From Impatiens glandulifera (Eukaryota; Streptophyta; Magnoliopsida; Ericales; Balsaminaceae): a stretch of 64,000 nt of DNA. How positions within the stretch are numbered: the first letter of the stretch is position 1; the number at the start of each line of letters is the position of its first letter. The stretch is taken from NCBI RefSeq assembly GCF_907164915.1, contig NC_061863.1, positions 9,301,882-9,365,881 on the forward strand, in the 5' to 3' direction. Shown here one piece after another: positions 45,701-64,000 of this stretch. The notes below the pieces were generated by a model. The model was not told the DNA's origin and did not search any database. It was given only the letters and a program-made list of their open reading frames with translations. The position numbers were made by a program, and so were the translations under genes.

Positions 45701-47848
45701 CAAGGTTCTTTTCCTAGAAAGCTAGCATTCTACTGCCATGACTCTCCACTTCAACCAAGGTGCCCTTAGTGGGAATCGAAGATAAGACCTCAACCTCTTA
45801 GTTCAAAGCTCTTACAATTTTGAACTACCTGATACCTCAACAAATGCATGTTATCTAATACTTCCTATTGAGAGGATGATCACAGTCTTTGTTTTCTAGG
45901 AGCTGTATGAGGCCATTACAAAGCTTTCATGACAAGTGGGTCTCCATTCAGTATTCATGTTTGATGTTCATGGTTAAATGTAATTTCTTTCTTGATTTGG
46001 AAAATGTGAAGACGAAGACCTCTCAAGAATGATATTCTAAAAATGGATCAAAAGAAAGATTCTATGTAATTCAAGCAAGAACCTAGAATATTGCGTGATA
46101 TAAATGCAATCTCATGAAACTGCATACACTACAAAAAAAAGTTCACCACCCAAGCATCCACAGTACAAGGTTCCAGAAGAGACAATAGTTATTTCCCATC
46201 AAGATTGTGTATTAAGGTTCAACTTAGCAACTACATAAAGAAGACCCTATACCGCAATAGTGTTATACATATAAAAAAATTAATTCCCATAAAGATTCAT
46301 CAGGAATAGATGAGTTGCTCGGTCCATTGTCCACAATTTACAGTATATTAAGCTGATTATGTCGACTATCCACATTATATTTAGTAGATATTAAAACCAG
46401 CAACACTCACTCATACCTCTGCTGTAGTGCCAACAGTTGCATATTCAGTTGTTGAATTGGAGTTCCAATAAACACGTACCTGTAATGCAATAAATTAAAT
46501 ATATATATATATATATTAATATCATGTGAGCTTCAAAAATGGAGAAACTATGTGCAAACGAAAAGCAAGAAATAGTTGATTGCTTACAACTCCTACTGTA
46601 CAAGGAACTTCAACTTGGTTCAATGCTTTTTCAATGGCACCTATGAAAGCTGGCTGTATCACTCGTAGAGGAAGAGTAGCTTCTGGAAAAAGAACTGCCC
46701 CTGGGATAGAGCAAAAGGAAGCCAATGAACTTTAAGCAAAAATCAAAGGGATGAAATTTATATAACAGCAATGATGTTGTAGAAAGCATGTTATTCTTCA
46801 GCTGTTTAGCTACATGAATATTAAAGTAGGCTGCTTTAAACAACATATACACACATGTTGGTACACATATGGTGTCATACACTCCAGCTCTACAGATAGG
46901 TGTTTGGTGTTTTTTTTTTGCTTTGTGAAAACAAGTTGCAATCATAAGATTAACAGCTGCTAGCAGAAAGAATAGAGAAACAAACAACAATCTCTATATG
47001 CATAAAAGTGCAACAATTTCCAAACTAAATACCAAGCAAATTGAGACTATAAAACTAACTTACTTGGTTTCTGGTAAAACTAACCAATAAAGGTTTTCTT
47101 CAATTGAGACTAAAGCATACTGCCTAAAATCAACTTGTACAAATATATGAATATGAAACAAAATGAAATCAGTTTACAGCAGAGTAATCAATATCCCAAT
47201 AGCTTATCCTCTATCACAATAATCATACAAATTTTCACTTCATGTGATATGAAATGAAATAGTAATAAATCTGTCAATATCAGCAGAAGTTAAAATACCT
47301 TGAAGATAGAACAAAGGTAGGTTTATGATTTGACCACCCTCTAAAAACACCATTTTACGCTGAGTGTCTTCAACATCTAATCAATTAAAATTGACTTACA
47401 CATTTAATATCATAAACTAAATCTTCAATAAACAAATACATTAGTAATCAATCATAATATGCCTACCACCAAGATATGTATGTTTGGATGCCAAATCCGG
47501 ATCAAAGGTGATCTCACCACAATTCAAATCCCCGCCAAAGTGATGAGGAGGACTAACCACACGTAACATTGAAACACAGTTAGATCAATCTCCAGTCAAT
47601 GTATATTAGTCCTAATAGATAAAATCATTTTGATTAAAACCCTAAAACTAAGTATTGTATAGGTGTGCGATCATATTCGCGCGAAGGAGATTAGGAATTG
47701 ATGAAAGTAGAAGGAATTCGTATTACATGAGATCTTCGGCGTCAGATGAATCGTCATGGCTATCAACTTCTTCAATCTCAAGCTCCTCTGAATCAAGCTC
47801 CCGTATTTGCTCGATCTGATACCTTTCTCTTTCTAGAGCGTCATCCAT
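42715..47848 (-). CDS. CRBN: Cereblon homologue, LON-like + CULT domains (10 exons, 522 aa)
   Basis: Animal cereblon is the substrate receptor of a CUL4-DDB1 E3 ubiquitin ligase; plants keep one homologue of unclear role. Exons on the minus strand: 47848-47727, 47552-47467, 47376-47299, 46700-46588, 46479-46417, 45128-45027, 44941-44443, 44000-43795, 43710-43547, 42850-42715. Phases close, to 522 aa. The acidic N-terminus is followed by a LON N-terminal-like domain (from LNLPLFYLQGAVLFPEATLP, about residue 87, to FWPYWTYRMYDSYCLAQKAA) and the CULT domain. CULT keeps zinc ligands C419, C422, C486 and C489 and the three cage tryptophans W475, W481 and W495. Exon 2 start is the least certain. 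A plant-specific acidic insert (residues about 210-320) is present. The introns carry a SINE and a MITE. Confidence 0.93.
44183..44386. mobile_element. MITE in cereblon intron 7 (TTGTTTGAT family, copy A)
   Basis: It starts ACTTGTTTGATGTGGGTTAT and ends with CTACATCAAACAAGG and a GGTCAACCAAGGCC-like terminus. Related copies are at 55502-55678 and 56988-57190. Inverted repeats are 14 bp or more. Edges are approximate and the target duplication is unclear. Confidence 0.6.
45688..45838 (-). mobile_element. tRNA-derived SINE in cereblon intron 5
   Basis: On the minus strand it starts GGTAGTTCAAAATTGTAAGA (box A-like), has GGTCTTATCTTCGATTCCC (box B) and ends CCTTGTCTTAAAAAAAAA. It belongs to a different family from the SINE at 55017. 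Confidence 0.65.
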
Positions 47849-48091
47849 GATCTCTTTCCTGAGAAATTACAGAATGATCGAGATCTAGAACACCTTGAGG
47901 AGAGAAGGATTGAGAGAGTGGAGAAGAAGACTCTCTATGGCAAACAATTGAAGGGTAAAAACTTGTATCATACTAAACTCTTATAAATAAATAAATTTAT
48001 CCTTAAATTATTTACAACTAACATTATCCCTAAATTATTTATAAAGTAATTGAGTTGTCTTACGGCAATTTCTGCTCGGTTATATCGATTG
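47849..48091 (-). promoter_or_regulatory. 5' flank of the cereblon gene
   Basis: About 240 bases between the cereblon ATG and the foldback element. It includes a purine-rich stretch (47900-47950) that is probably 5' UTR. The core promoter must therefore lie within or very near the transposon. Confidence 0.35.
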
Positions 48092-49476
48092 GAACCATTT
48101 CCTGTCCTACCCACCTTTCAAACAATTTTTCCCAAACTACCCACCTTTTCATTCACATTCCCAAACTACCCACCTTTCTCTCTCTAAATCATTAATCAAC
48201 CCATTAATTAACTCACTCTCTATCTTAACCCACTAATTAACTTCCCCTCTCTCTCTAAACTCATTAATTAACTCCTCTCTCTTTCAACTATTAATTAATA
48301 TCCTCACTTTTAAACTATTAATTAATTCAATTGAAATATATTATATAAATATTAAAATAAAATAACACATATATTTTATTTTTATTTAAATCTATAAATA
48401 TAATATATATAGTTCAAATTAAATACACTAAATTAAATAATTTAAATAGCTGTTATAAAATAAAATAAAATAGAATACATTACATAAACGGGAACTTGAA
48501 ATAAAATATATTACATAAACATTAAAATAAAATACATTACATCACAATAAAATACATAACATAAACATTACAATAAAATAAAATACATAATAAATATTAA
48601 TCACGTTCAATATACAATAAACTGCATATTTTATCTTTATAATTCAATTTTATGATATCTACTTCATTTTCCACTAGAGCAAAAACCTCTATATAAATCC
48701 ACATTATGTTTGTTACCACCCTTCTAATATCCATTTATGGTTCTGTATTGTGCAGTAACGATTTCGAAGACTCCTCTTTGTTCATTGTATGAAATAACCT
48801 TGTGTGATGATGTTTTTTTCTCAACAATTTCAAATAATTCTCTTGACCTTTGACAATAAATTTGACCATTTTGAAGGTCATTAAACGTCACAGTTTCGAA
48901 TATATAAAAAAATTGAATTATAAAGATAAAATATGCATTTTATTATTTTATTGTATATTGAACGTGATTAATATTTATTATGTATTTTATTTTATTGTAA
49001 TGTTTATGTTATGTATTTTATTGTGATGTAATGTATTTTATTTTAATGTTTATGTAATATATTTTATTTCAAATTACCGTTTATGTAATGTATTCTATTT
49101 TATTTTAATTTATAATAGCTATTTAAATTATTTAATTTAGTGTATTTAATTTGAACTATATATATTATATTTATAGATTTAAATAAAAATAAAACATATG
49201 TGTTATTTTATTTTAATATTTATATGATATATTTCAATTGAATTAATTAATAGTTTAAAAGCGAGGATATTAATTAATAGTTGAAAAAGAGAGAGTAGCT
49301 AATTAATGGGTTTAGAGAGATTGTGAGTTAATTAGTGGGTTAAGATAGAGAGTGAGTTAATTAATAGGTTGATTAATGATTTAGAGAGAGAAAGGTGGGT
49401 AGTTTGGGAATGTGAATGAAAAGGTGGGTAGTTTGGGAAAAATTGTTTGAAAGGTGGGTAGGACAGGAAATGGTTC
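48092..49476. mobile_element. Foldback MULE-like element with about 560-bp inverted repeats
   Basis: The left arm (48092-48655) and right arm (48905-49476) are inverted copies over nearly their whole length, from GAACCATTTCCTGTCCTACC at the outer ends to CAATATACAATAAA near the loop. The loop is about 250 bp. Direct repeats ATATCGATTG (48082-48091 and 49477-49486) are the target duplication (9-10 bp). There are no genes. Transcripts could form a long hairpin. Confidence 0.9.
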
Positions 49477-49497
49477 ATATCGATTGAGTTTCGATTG

Positions 49498-49745
49498 AGT
49501 AGATTTGTAGGGTAACATGTTTAATCTGCAATAATTGTTACTAAAGAGATGATAAACACACCTCAAAAAAGTTCATAAACACACCTAAAAAAAAGTTCAT
49601 AAACACAATCCAAAGATATTATTTGAATTAACACGAAAAAGATTTGTCGGTTAATATGTTTAACCCGCAAAAATTGTTACTAAAGAGATGATAAACACAT
49701 CTTAAAAAAGTTTGTAAGTACAAATTAAATTGAAAGATATTATTT
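49498..49745. repeat. Direct duplication of about 140 bp
   Basis: 49500-49570 and 49641-49740 share GATTTGT(A/C)GG, TTAA(T/C)(C/A)(T/C)GCAA(T/A)AATTGTTACTAA, AGAGATGATAAACACA and AAAAGTT. Part of the unit (AAAAAAAGTTCATAAACACA) is repeated once more at 49590. Confidence 0.7.
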
Positions 49746-49748
49746 GAA

Positions 49749-50330
49749 CTAGCATGTATCATGTGCATTTGTAAGAGTAATAATATAAAAAATCGTAAAA
49801 AAAATATTATGTAAAATTTTTATGGACGGTCAACCCACAATTCGACTCAAGTATCCATTTACTCTCACATATATTTAAATTAACCACAGATCTCGACCCG
49901 ACAATCCGGACACTTTAAAAATTAGTTAGTTAAAAAGTTTATCAAATTAGTTAATTAGTTAGTTAAAAAGTTGAACTTATATGGTGAGATGACAATCCGG
50001 ACACAATATATATAGATTAGTTAGTTAAAAAGTTGAACTGATATTGTTAAAATGTCACGCGTTTATCAAATTTTGGGTTGAATTTAAAATATAAAGTGTT
50101 ATTAGTCTAGTTGGTTAAAATGTTGTACTTGTTTTGTTAGGTTGCAAGTTCGAATCATATTTATAATATTTTTAATTTTATTTTTAACCGTTTTAAGTTT
50201 ATGGACAGGTCAACCCATAATCCGACCCAAGTATCCATTTACTCTCACATATATCCAAATTAACTACAGCTTTCGATCCGGCAATCCAAACACTTTAAAA
50301 ATTAAGCATATATATATATATATTAAGACG
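49749..50330 (-). mobile_element. Helitron, diverged third copy, two internal units
   Basis: The CTAG terminus at 49749 is followed (plus strand) by CATGTATCATGTGCATTTGT, a degraded version of the terminal hairpin. A truncated unit (to about 50018) and a fuller unit (50018-50330) follow. The expected TC end is lost in a TA run near 50320. It is clearly older than the copies at 28973 and 62593. Confidence 0.7.
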
Positions 50331-50511
50331 AAAATTTTAATCTGACTAAATAATATGTCAAATTAAACAAAAATGCAATATCACTCAAATTTTAGTGATA
50401 AAAACAAAATAGGTGAAAAAACATTAAAACAGTCAATCAAATAATGACTTTTCAACCATTAATATACTTTTTTAAAAAGAGAAAACAAATAATAAAATTT
50501 AAATTTTGGAC

Positions 50512-50559
<48 letters not shown>

Positions 50560-50897
50560 TAAACAAAACAAAAAAAAATAAATATAAAAAATTAATAATT
50601 TATCTTAAATATTTTTACAAAACCTTAATTTTTCAAATAATCCTAACATAAAACCTCAGATCACCTTTCTCCTTCTCCACGACCGCCCTCCCCTTTCTCT
50701 CTCCTGTTTATCCCCATCACCAACAATATAACTCATCAACGTTCCGATTTCAGCGATTTTAACGATTTTCCCGAGTTAAATCGCGAGTCAACGCTGATTT
50801 AACTCCTCTCGTGAACTTGAATCGCTAGTTTTGACAGTACTGCGTGAAACCATATCCTAAGGATTTCTCTTCTTCTCGAAGTAAAAAAAGCGCGCAG
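50331..50897. promoter_or_regulatory. 5' flank of the tryptophanyl-tRNA synthetase gene
   Basis: It holds a TA microsatellite (50517-50551) and a pyrimidine-rich stretch (about 50660-50715) that is likely 5' UTR or promoter-proximal. No motif is decisive. Confidence 0.35.
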
Positions 50898-57909
<7,012 letters not shown>

Positions 57910-58260
57910 ATCACTATGAAGAGGAAGGAAAAATGTGAAACCATATGTTTGTTTTAATGAGCTCACAACAATTTGGGATAATTTTTTGAAATCTTAGACT
58001 TCATTTTCATGTAATGTTCATGAGAGGGATATAATTTATTTATTTTATTTTTTCAATTTTTATATATGATTGTAATTCAAATCAATTTGAAATCATTTAT
58101 TGATTGGATTATAATTTTTTAAGATTTTGATAGACAAATAAATTTTTGTTTGGTAGAAGGATGCAATTTAATTTACCCTAGTAGATGAGATAACAAGATG
58201 TTTGGATGAGGTGGGTCTCTCTTAAACTTTTATATATTGACTAATAATCAAATTTATAGA
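57910..58260. other. 3' flank of the synthetase gene
   Basis: AT-rich likely 3' UTR with an AATAAA-like signal near 58137 (ACAAATAAATT). Nothing else seen. Confidence 0.4.
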
Positions 58261-58270
58261 ATTGAAACTT

Positions 58271-58440
<170 letters not shown>

Positions 58441-60479
58441 TAGATGAATGGCTAACATTAAAATTGATGTGAAAACAAATAATAATAATTAGAGGATATA
58501 ATTGAAAAATGGGATTTGTAATAGACTTGAGTTCTTTTATCTCGGGTTATTTGAGTTTTTTTTTTTTTTTTAATTCTATATCAAATCACTCCCATTGTAA
58601 CCGTCAAATTATTTAATTTTTCAACAAAAATATCATAATATTTTTTTATTAAATTTGAATAATTTATTTTAAACAAATCTAAAATAATTCATTCTTTTAT
58701 CAACAATTTTTTTTAGATAAAACTAAAAAAATCTAACATCAAACAATCTTTAGAGTTTTGATTTTGGGTTCTATTAATTTTTGTAAGCTATTTATTACAT
58801 TACTATCATCCTAAATAGACTTGGATAATTACTAGTCTTCATATAAGTTTAAAAATAAATTATATGAATAAGAATGAGTGAGTCCCCTAATTATTCTCTA
58901 CTTTATTTGACATTATTTTTTATTAATTAACTTATTTATTTTTAATTATTTAATTTGAATATATAAATTAAAATGAATACGCAATAATTTTATTCATAAT
59001 ATTAAATTTTAAAATTTTAAATTATTTTATAATTTCAATTATTATTAATATATTAAATAATAAATATATGATAATAATTTAACTTTGATAATATAATATT
59101 AATATATTTATAATTATTATAATATTAAATTTATTTAAATCTGAATTAATAATAAATAAATCTATTTTAAAAGTATTAAATTAATAAATATCATTAAAAA
59201 AAGTATATCAATAAAATTATATTAATTTAAAAAAAAAAATAAGATTTTACATTTAACATATTTAATTAATTGAAATATTAAAAACCCTAAAGTAATACAT
59301 TTAATATATTAAATTAACTTAAAATATTTAATATTTTATTAAAATTTTAAAAAAAAAGTTAATTAATAACTATTAATGCTTAAACAATTTAATTTAGACT
59401 ATATATATAACTAAATAATCTCAACAATTATTAAATAATATAAAAGTTTAAATATAAAATGCTATTTAACAACTAAAAATTAATTTAATTTAACTAAAAT
59501 TATTTTAATATATATATATATATATATATAAATATATTACAAACATTATTAAATTTAAATATATTTTTAAAAGGTTAACAAAATATGATATAAAAGATAT
59601 TTAAAATAACTATATTTTCTAACACTTTCAACCAATCTAATCTAATTTAAATATCTCAGTCTTTAACTAATATCTAGTATCACGATATAATCATTCTAAA
59701 ATCTAATTAATATTTAATTAATAGACTTTTTCTATTTATTAACTAACTTTCTATTAATTTTCCTCTAATTTCTCCTCTCAATTTGTTTATAAAATTGAAA
59801 TTATATTGCAAACATCACATTCCATCCCTCCTTCAAGAAAAGAAAAGAGTTAAGATCAAATCTTTCATATTTTTCTAATAGTTTGATATTCTTTTAATAA
59901 TATATTTATTAGTTTTAGTAATCATATCTAATAAAAAAATTTGAATTTTCTATATGTTCAGATTACGTCCCTATTTCAAATCGGAAGATCAACCCCGTAG
60001 CGGCTACATAAAATTTATTTGCATAATTAGTTCTAAAAACTAAGGTATGAAATTATTTTAATTTTATTTAACTTGATTCAAAAGAAAAAATAAAGTGTTT
60101 AATATGCATATTCTAATTAAACATATTAAATTTTATGGCATTGATATGAATAAAACTGAATTATTAAATAAAATACAATTCTTAAAATATGATAGTAAAT
60201 TAATATCTTTTATATATTAGAATATTCAAAATTTTACTGAATTATGAAATGTCGTGATATGATAAAATATACATACAATTAAAATTAAAAAATTTCTGAA
60301 AAATCAAATTAATAAATTTTATTTTAAATAATAAATATATTAATTAATGATATTTGAGAGTCCTGGAATTTTGTGATATTTTTGTTGTGTGTAACTCTAT
60401 TTTTTATATTTATAGATGAAGATTGTAAAATTTGTAAATGGATTATTTATTTTTAATTATTTAATATAAAACATACATA
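58441..60479. other. AT-rich intergenic sequence, no gene
   Basis: Homopolymer and dinucleotide-rich sequence with a short TA run near 59511-59530. A decayed TTATTTGAGT MITE-like stretch lies near 58545. No conserved frame is seen. Confidence 0.5.
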
Positions 60480-61010
60480 AGCAAATCTTAAAAGAAAATT
60501 AAATTATGTTTTAAATATGGAATTATTTCATATTAATTGTATGTGTCATATAATTATAAAGACAATTCAATATTGTTTAAGATATTGTTCAGAAAATTTT
60601 ATTCTACACTTAAGTTTAAGTTTATATGCAAATTTGAAATCAATTAAAATTTCAAATGATGTTAAAATAAAATGGAACTAAGTTATCTAATGTTATTAAA
60701 ATCACTAATTTATGAATTATTATACAAAAGAAGATTATGTAATAGAAAGATTAAGAATTTGATAGAGCTGAAAAATTATGTAAAATTTTAAAATATTTAT
60801 ATGATATAGCCAACAATTTATCTGCTACTTATCAACCAAGTTGGATTTCTAATTATATTTAAAATGGAAATGCATTTTAAACATTGTAAAAATATCCTAA
60901 TTTTTTTACATTTTTTTTATTTGAGAATGGAAATAAAATTTATAAAATATTGGGAATACCATTATTATTTTGTATATCCACTTTTTTAATTATGTCAAAG
61001 TTATGACTTA
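60480..61010 (+). pseudogene. hAT transposase relic, plus strand
   Basis: Pieces visible: LKRKLNYVLNMELFHINCMC (near 60490), AEKLCKILKYLYDIANNLSA (near 60770), and RMEIKFIKYWEYHYYF (near 60925). These correspond to the HxRCxxHxxNL region and the F-L-x-x-F-Y-x-x-T and MxxKFxKYW regions of plant hAT (RICESLEEPER-like) transposases. Stops are frequent. Confidence 0.6.
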
Positions 61011-61375
61011 GTATAAAATTTTAACTAATGATCATTTACAAAAATATTTAAACCCAATAACTTGTTCACAAAATAAAATAAATGATTTGAATGAAAGTAT
61101 AAATAAATTATATATAAAATATGAAAAATAAAATTTATCTAAAATTAATCAATCAACACAAAATAGTCAAAATCAAATTTTAGATTTAATTTCATCCAAA
61201 AAAATCATCTTATCATATATTAGTAGTCCAATTGATTAGTCTAAAATTTGATAATTTTTTATATTTTATATATAATTTATTTAAATTTCATTAAATCAAT
61301 TTTTTTTTTAAAAAAATATTTGTTATAATGATCCAAATTTTACTATTAAAAACTATTTATATATACATAATTATA

Positions 61376-61974
61376 AAGTAATGGAACGCGATTAGGGACC
61401 GCGAAAGTCGCGAAAATAGAATATTTTATTTAAACACGGAATATTCTTTCTCCTTTTATTAATTACTCTTCTACGAATTAATTAATTTATCTCTCTTTCT
61501 CTCCCACTAATCAATTAATTTATCTCACTAATTAATTTATTTAAACCCTAAATCCTAAATCTTAAACCCTAAACAAGATATTAATTAGGATTTAGGGTTT
61601 AGAGTTTAAGAAACCCTAAACTCTAAACCCGAGTTTAAAATTTAGGGTTTATAGTTTAAGATTTAGGGTTTAGAGTTTAAGATTTAGAGATTAGGGTTTA
61701 AGGTTTAGTGAAAAAAGAAATTAATTAATAAATTCAACCCATTATGTTTTATTTAAATATTGTAAAGTATTGAATTATTTTACCAAGTTAAATGCGAGAT
61801 AATAAATATCAAAAAAATTAATGAAATAATTAATCGTGATAATAGAGATAAATTAATCGGTAGAAATAGAAAAAAATAATTAGTAAGAGGAGAGAGAATA
61901 TTCGGTGTTTAAAAGGGAATATTCTATTTTCGTAAACTTTCGCGGCCCCAGATTCGCCTTCCCTATCATTGTTC
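61376..61974. mobile_element. MULE-type MITE with telomere-like core, copy 2
   Basis: The 9-bp direct repeat ATAATTATA (61367-61375 and 61975-61983) flanks inverted ends of about 80 bp (both contain GACCGCGAAAG/GGCCGCGAAAG and GAAAATAGAATATT; the minus-strand right end starts GAACAATGATAGGG). The core (61550-61710) has AAACCCTAAA on the left and TTTAGGG units on the right. Same family as 24165-24791, diverged at the outer ends. Confidence 0.88.
61550..61710. repeat. Telomere-like repeats, inverted halves, inside MITE copy 2
   Basis: The left half is AAACCCTAAATCCTAAATC-type and the right half is GATTTAGGGTTTAGAGTTTA-type, so the telomere-like tract is itself partly palindromic. It is degenerate and internal to a transposon. 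Confidence 0.85.
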
Positions 61975-62109
61975 ATAATTATAATTTGTATCTAAACGTT
62001 ATAATATAACAACGTTGGACATTTTTAATTTAGGATAAAAAAGAGTGGCTATACAAAATAATAGTGGTATATCGGTCCAATATTTTATAAATTTTATTTC
62101 CATGTTCGA

Positions 62110-62560
62110 AACAAAAGTAGAAAAAAAATATGATCATTTAAAAAAAATTGAAATGCATTTTCATTCCAAATATATAGTTAAAAATGCAGTTTGAATTGTA
62201 GCTATGTTCATAAATAACAGATAAATTTTTAGTTATATCATAAAAATTCTTTAAAAATTCACAGAATTTTTCAGCTATATGAAATTCTTCATCTTCTATT
62301 ACATAATCTTCGTTTATGTAATGATTAATAAATTCAATAGCTTTTGATAGCATTAGATATATTGAGTTTCAACTTATTTTAATACCATTTGAAATTTTAA
62401 TTGGTTTCAAATTTGAATGTAAACATAATTTTTAAATTTAACTGATTATATCATAAATATCGATTTTTAACAATACGATTAATTATATGGCACATTCATT
62501 TAATATGAAATAATTCCACATTTAAAACACAATCTAATTTTCGTTTTAGCCTAATAATAG
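62110..62560 (-). pseudogene. hAT transposase relic, minus strand
   Basis: The minus-strand reading RLKRKLDCVLNVELFHIKCM, then a gap, then AEKFCEFLKNFYDITKNLSV and FGMKMHFNFF, is the same protein region as 60480-61010 but in opposite orientation and less broken. A 71-aa frame (62138-62353) is still open. Confidence 0.6.
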
Positions 62561-62592
62561 CATTAATATTATTACTTACATTATTATTAAAA

Positions 62593-62743
62593 CTAGCATT
62601 TAACCCGTGCATTTGCACGATTAATAATATAAAAAATTGTAAAAAAAAATTACGGATAACATTTTTAATTTTATTTTTAACCATTTTAAGTTTATGAGTG
62701 GGTCAACCCACAATCCGACCCAAATATCCATTTACTCAACATC

Positions 62744-62825
<82 letters not shown>

Positions 62826-63391
62826 TTAGTTAAAAAATTGAATTTATATTAATGTTAAAACGTCCCGCGTTTATCAAATTTGGTGTTGAATTTAAAATAT
62901 AAAGTCTTTGTAGCCTAGTTGGTTAAAGAGTTGTACTTGTTTTGTTAGGTTGCAAGTTCGAAACATACCTCTAGTATTTTTAATTTTATTTTTAACCGTT
63001 TTAAATTTAAAAACGGGTCAACCCACAATCCGACCCAAGTATCCAATTTAACCACATCTCTCGACCCGGCAATCCGGACACTTTAAAAATTAAGCATCAT
63101 TATATATATATAGATTAGTTAGTTAAAAAGTTGAACTTATATTAATATTAAAACGTCCCGCGTTTATCAAATTTGGTATTGAATTTAAAATATAAAGTCT
63201 TTGTAGCCTAGTTGGTTAAAGAGTTGTACTTATTTTGTTAGGTTGCAAGTTCGAAACATACCTCTAGCATTTTTAATTTTATTTTTAACCGTTTTAAATT
63301 TAAAGTCGGGTCAACCCACAATCCGACCCAAGTATCCAAATTAACCACAGCTCTCGACCCGGCAATCCGGACACTTTAAAAATTAAGCATC

Positions 63392-63441
<50 letters not shown>

Positions 63442-63733
63442 TTAATTAAAAAGTTGAGCTTATATTAATATTAAAACGTCCCGCGTTTATCAAATTTGGT
63501 GTTGAATTTAAAATATAAAGTCTTTGTAACCTAGTTGGTTAAAGAGTTGTACTTGTTTTTGTTAGGTTGCAAGTTCGAAACATACCTCTAGCATTTTTAA
63601 TTTTATTTTTAACCATTTTAAATTTAAATGCGAGTTAACCCACAATCCGACCCAAATATCCAAATTAACCACAGCTCTCGACCCGGCAATCCGGAAACTT
63701 TAAAAATTAAACATTATTATATATATATATAGA
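62593..63733 (-). mobile_element. Non-autonomous Helitron with three internal tandem units
   Basis: On the minus strand it starts TC after host A at 63733 and ends with hairpin ATCGTGCAAATGCACGGG, then CTAG before host T at 62593. Three units of about 290-300 bp start near 62822, 63113 and 63439, separated by TA runs of different length. A truncated first unit carries the terminal hairpin. Each unit has TAGCCTAGTTGGTTAAAGAG and GGTTGCAAGTTCGAAAC, which look like Pol III boxes A and B. Confidence 0.87.
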
Positions 63734-64000
63734 TTAGTCATTTTCAAATATTATATCAACATAAAAATTCTTCAATTAATACTTATATATGTTTTATATT
63801 GAATAATTGAAAGCAAAAAATGATTTGTTTACAAATTTTCCAATCTTCATCTATAAAATAATATCTTTATTTTAAAATATTTTTATTAATTTTAAATTTT
63901 GCTTATCATAAATTTTTAATTATACTTGTATTTTATCGTATGACAATTATTTTATAATTTTATTAAATTTTGAAGATTCTAATATAGAAAAATGATATTC
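63734..64000. other. AT-rich end of window
   Basis: No feature seen. Confidence 0.5.

Noticed and set aside
62900..62970. tRNA gene in the Helitron unit (boxes A and B look present)
   Set aside because: No cloverleaf can be drawn: acceptor and anticodon stems are missing. At most it is a SINE-like remnant.

Overview
This is nuclear DNA of a flowering plant, most likely a eudicot. It is AT-rich, its genes carry many short exons with GT-AG introns, and most of the window is transposon debris. I cannot name the species.

Three host genes look intact, with exon phases that close, and there is one tRNA gene. They are: (i) 14463-16261, minus strand, a SHH1/DTF1-type homeodomain + SAWADEE protein (9 exons, 228 aa), the family that reads histone H3 and recruits Pol IV for RNA-directed DNA methylation; (ii) 42715-47848, minus strand, a plant cereblon (CRBN) homologue with LON-like and CULT domains (10 exons, 522 aa); (iii) 50898-57909, plus strand, an organellar tryptophanyl-tRNA synthetase of the OVA4 type (15 exons, 408 aa); and tRNA-Arg(UCU) at 42008-42080. 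Genes (ii) and (iii) are divergently arranged.

Layout. 1-2550: minus-strand Copia element running off the left edge. 2597-9866: two nearly identical 1.5-kb direct repeats, each carrying a LINE 3' relic and a broken SHH1 exon, flanking a 4-kb extremely AT-rich repeat and a heptamer-based hairpin. 10380-11060: a broken duplicate of the cereblon 3' end. 11378-12113: a hAT element with an 8-bp target duplication. 16582-20100: Copia element that has lost its integrase. 20600-22690: Copia 3' relic with tandem arrays. 22700-23541: receptor-kinase relic. 24165-24791: MULE-type MITE. 24880-28110: GIL1/DUF641 gene remnant broken by a hAT MITE and by a complete small LTR retrotransposon that carries host gene pieces, including most of a histone H2A. 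28973-29632, 49749-50330 and 62593-63733: Helitrons with internal 300-bp tandem units. 30180-35165: second copy of the AT-rich repeat, split by another LTR element. 36591-39243: CACTA element. 39244-39640: LINE 3' end. 39939-40568: Tourist-like MITE. 48092-49476: long foldback MULE upstream of cereblon. 58000-64000: AT-rich tail with hAT relics and a second MULE MITE.

The main themes are capture and local duplication of host gene pieces (H2A, hydrolase, SHH1, CRBN) by or next to mobile elements, and several structures able to form long hairpins, in the same window as an intact gene for an RdDM chromatin reader. No functional link between these is shown by the sequence.
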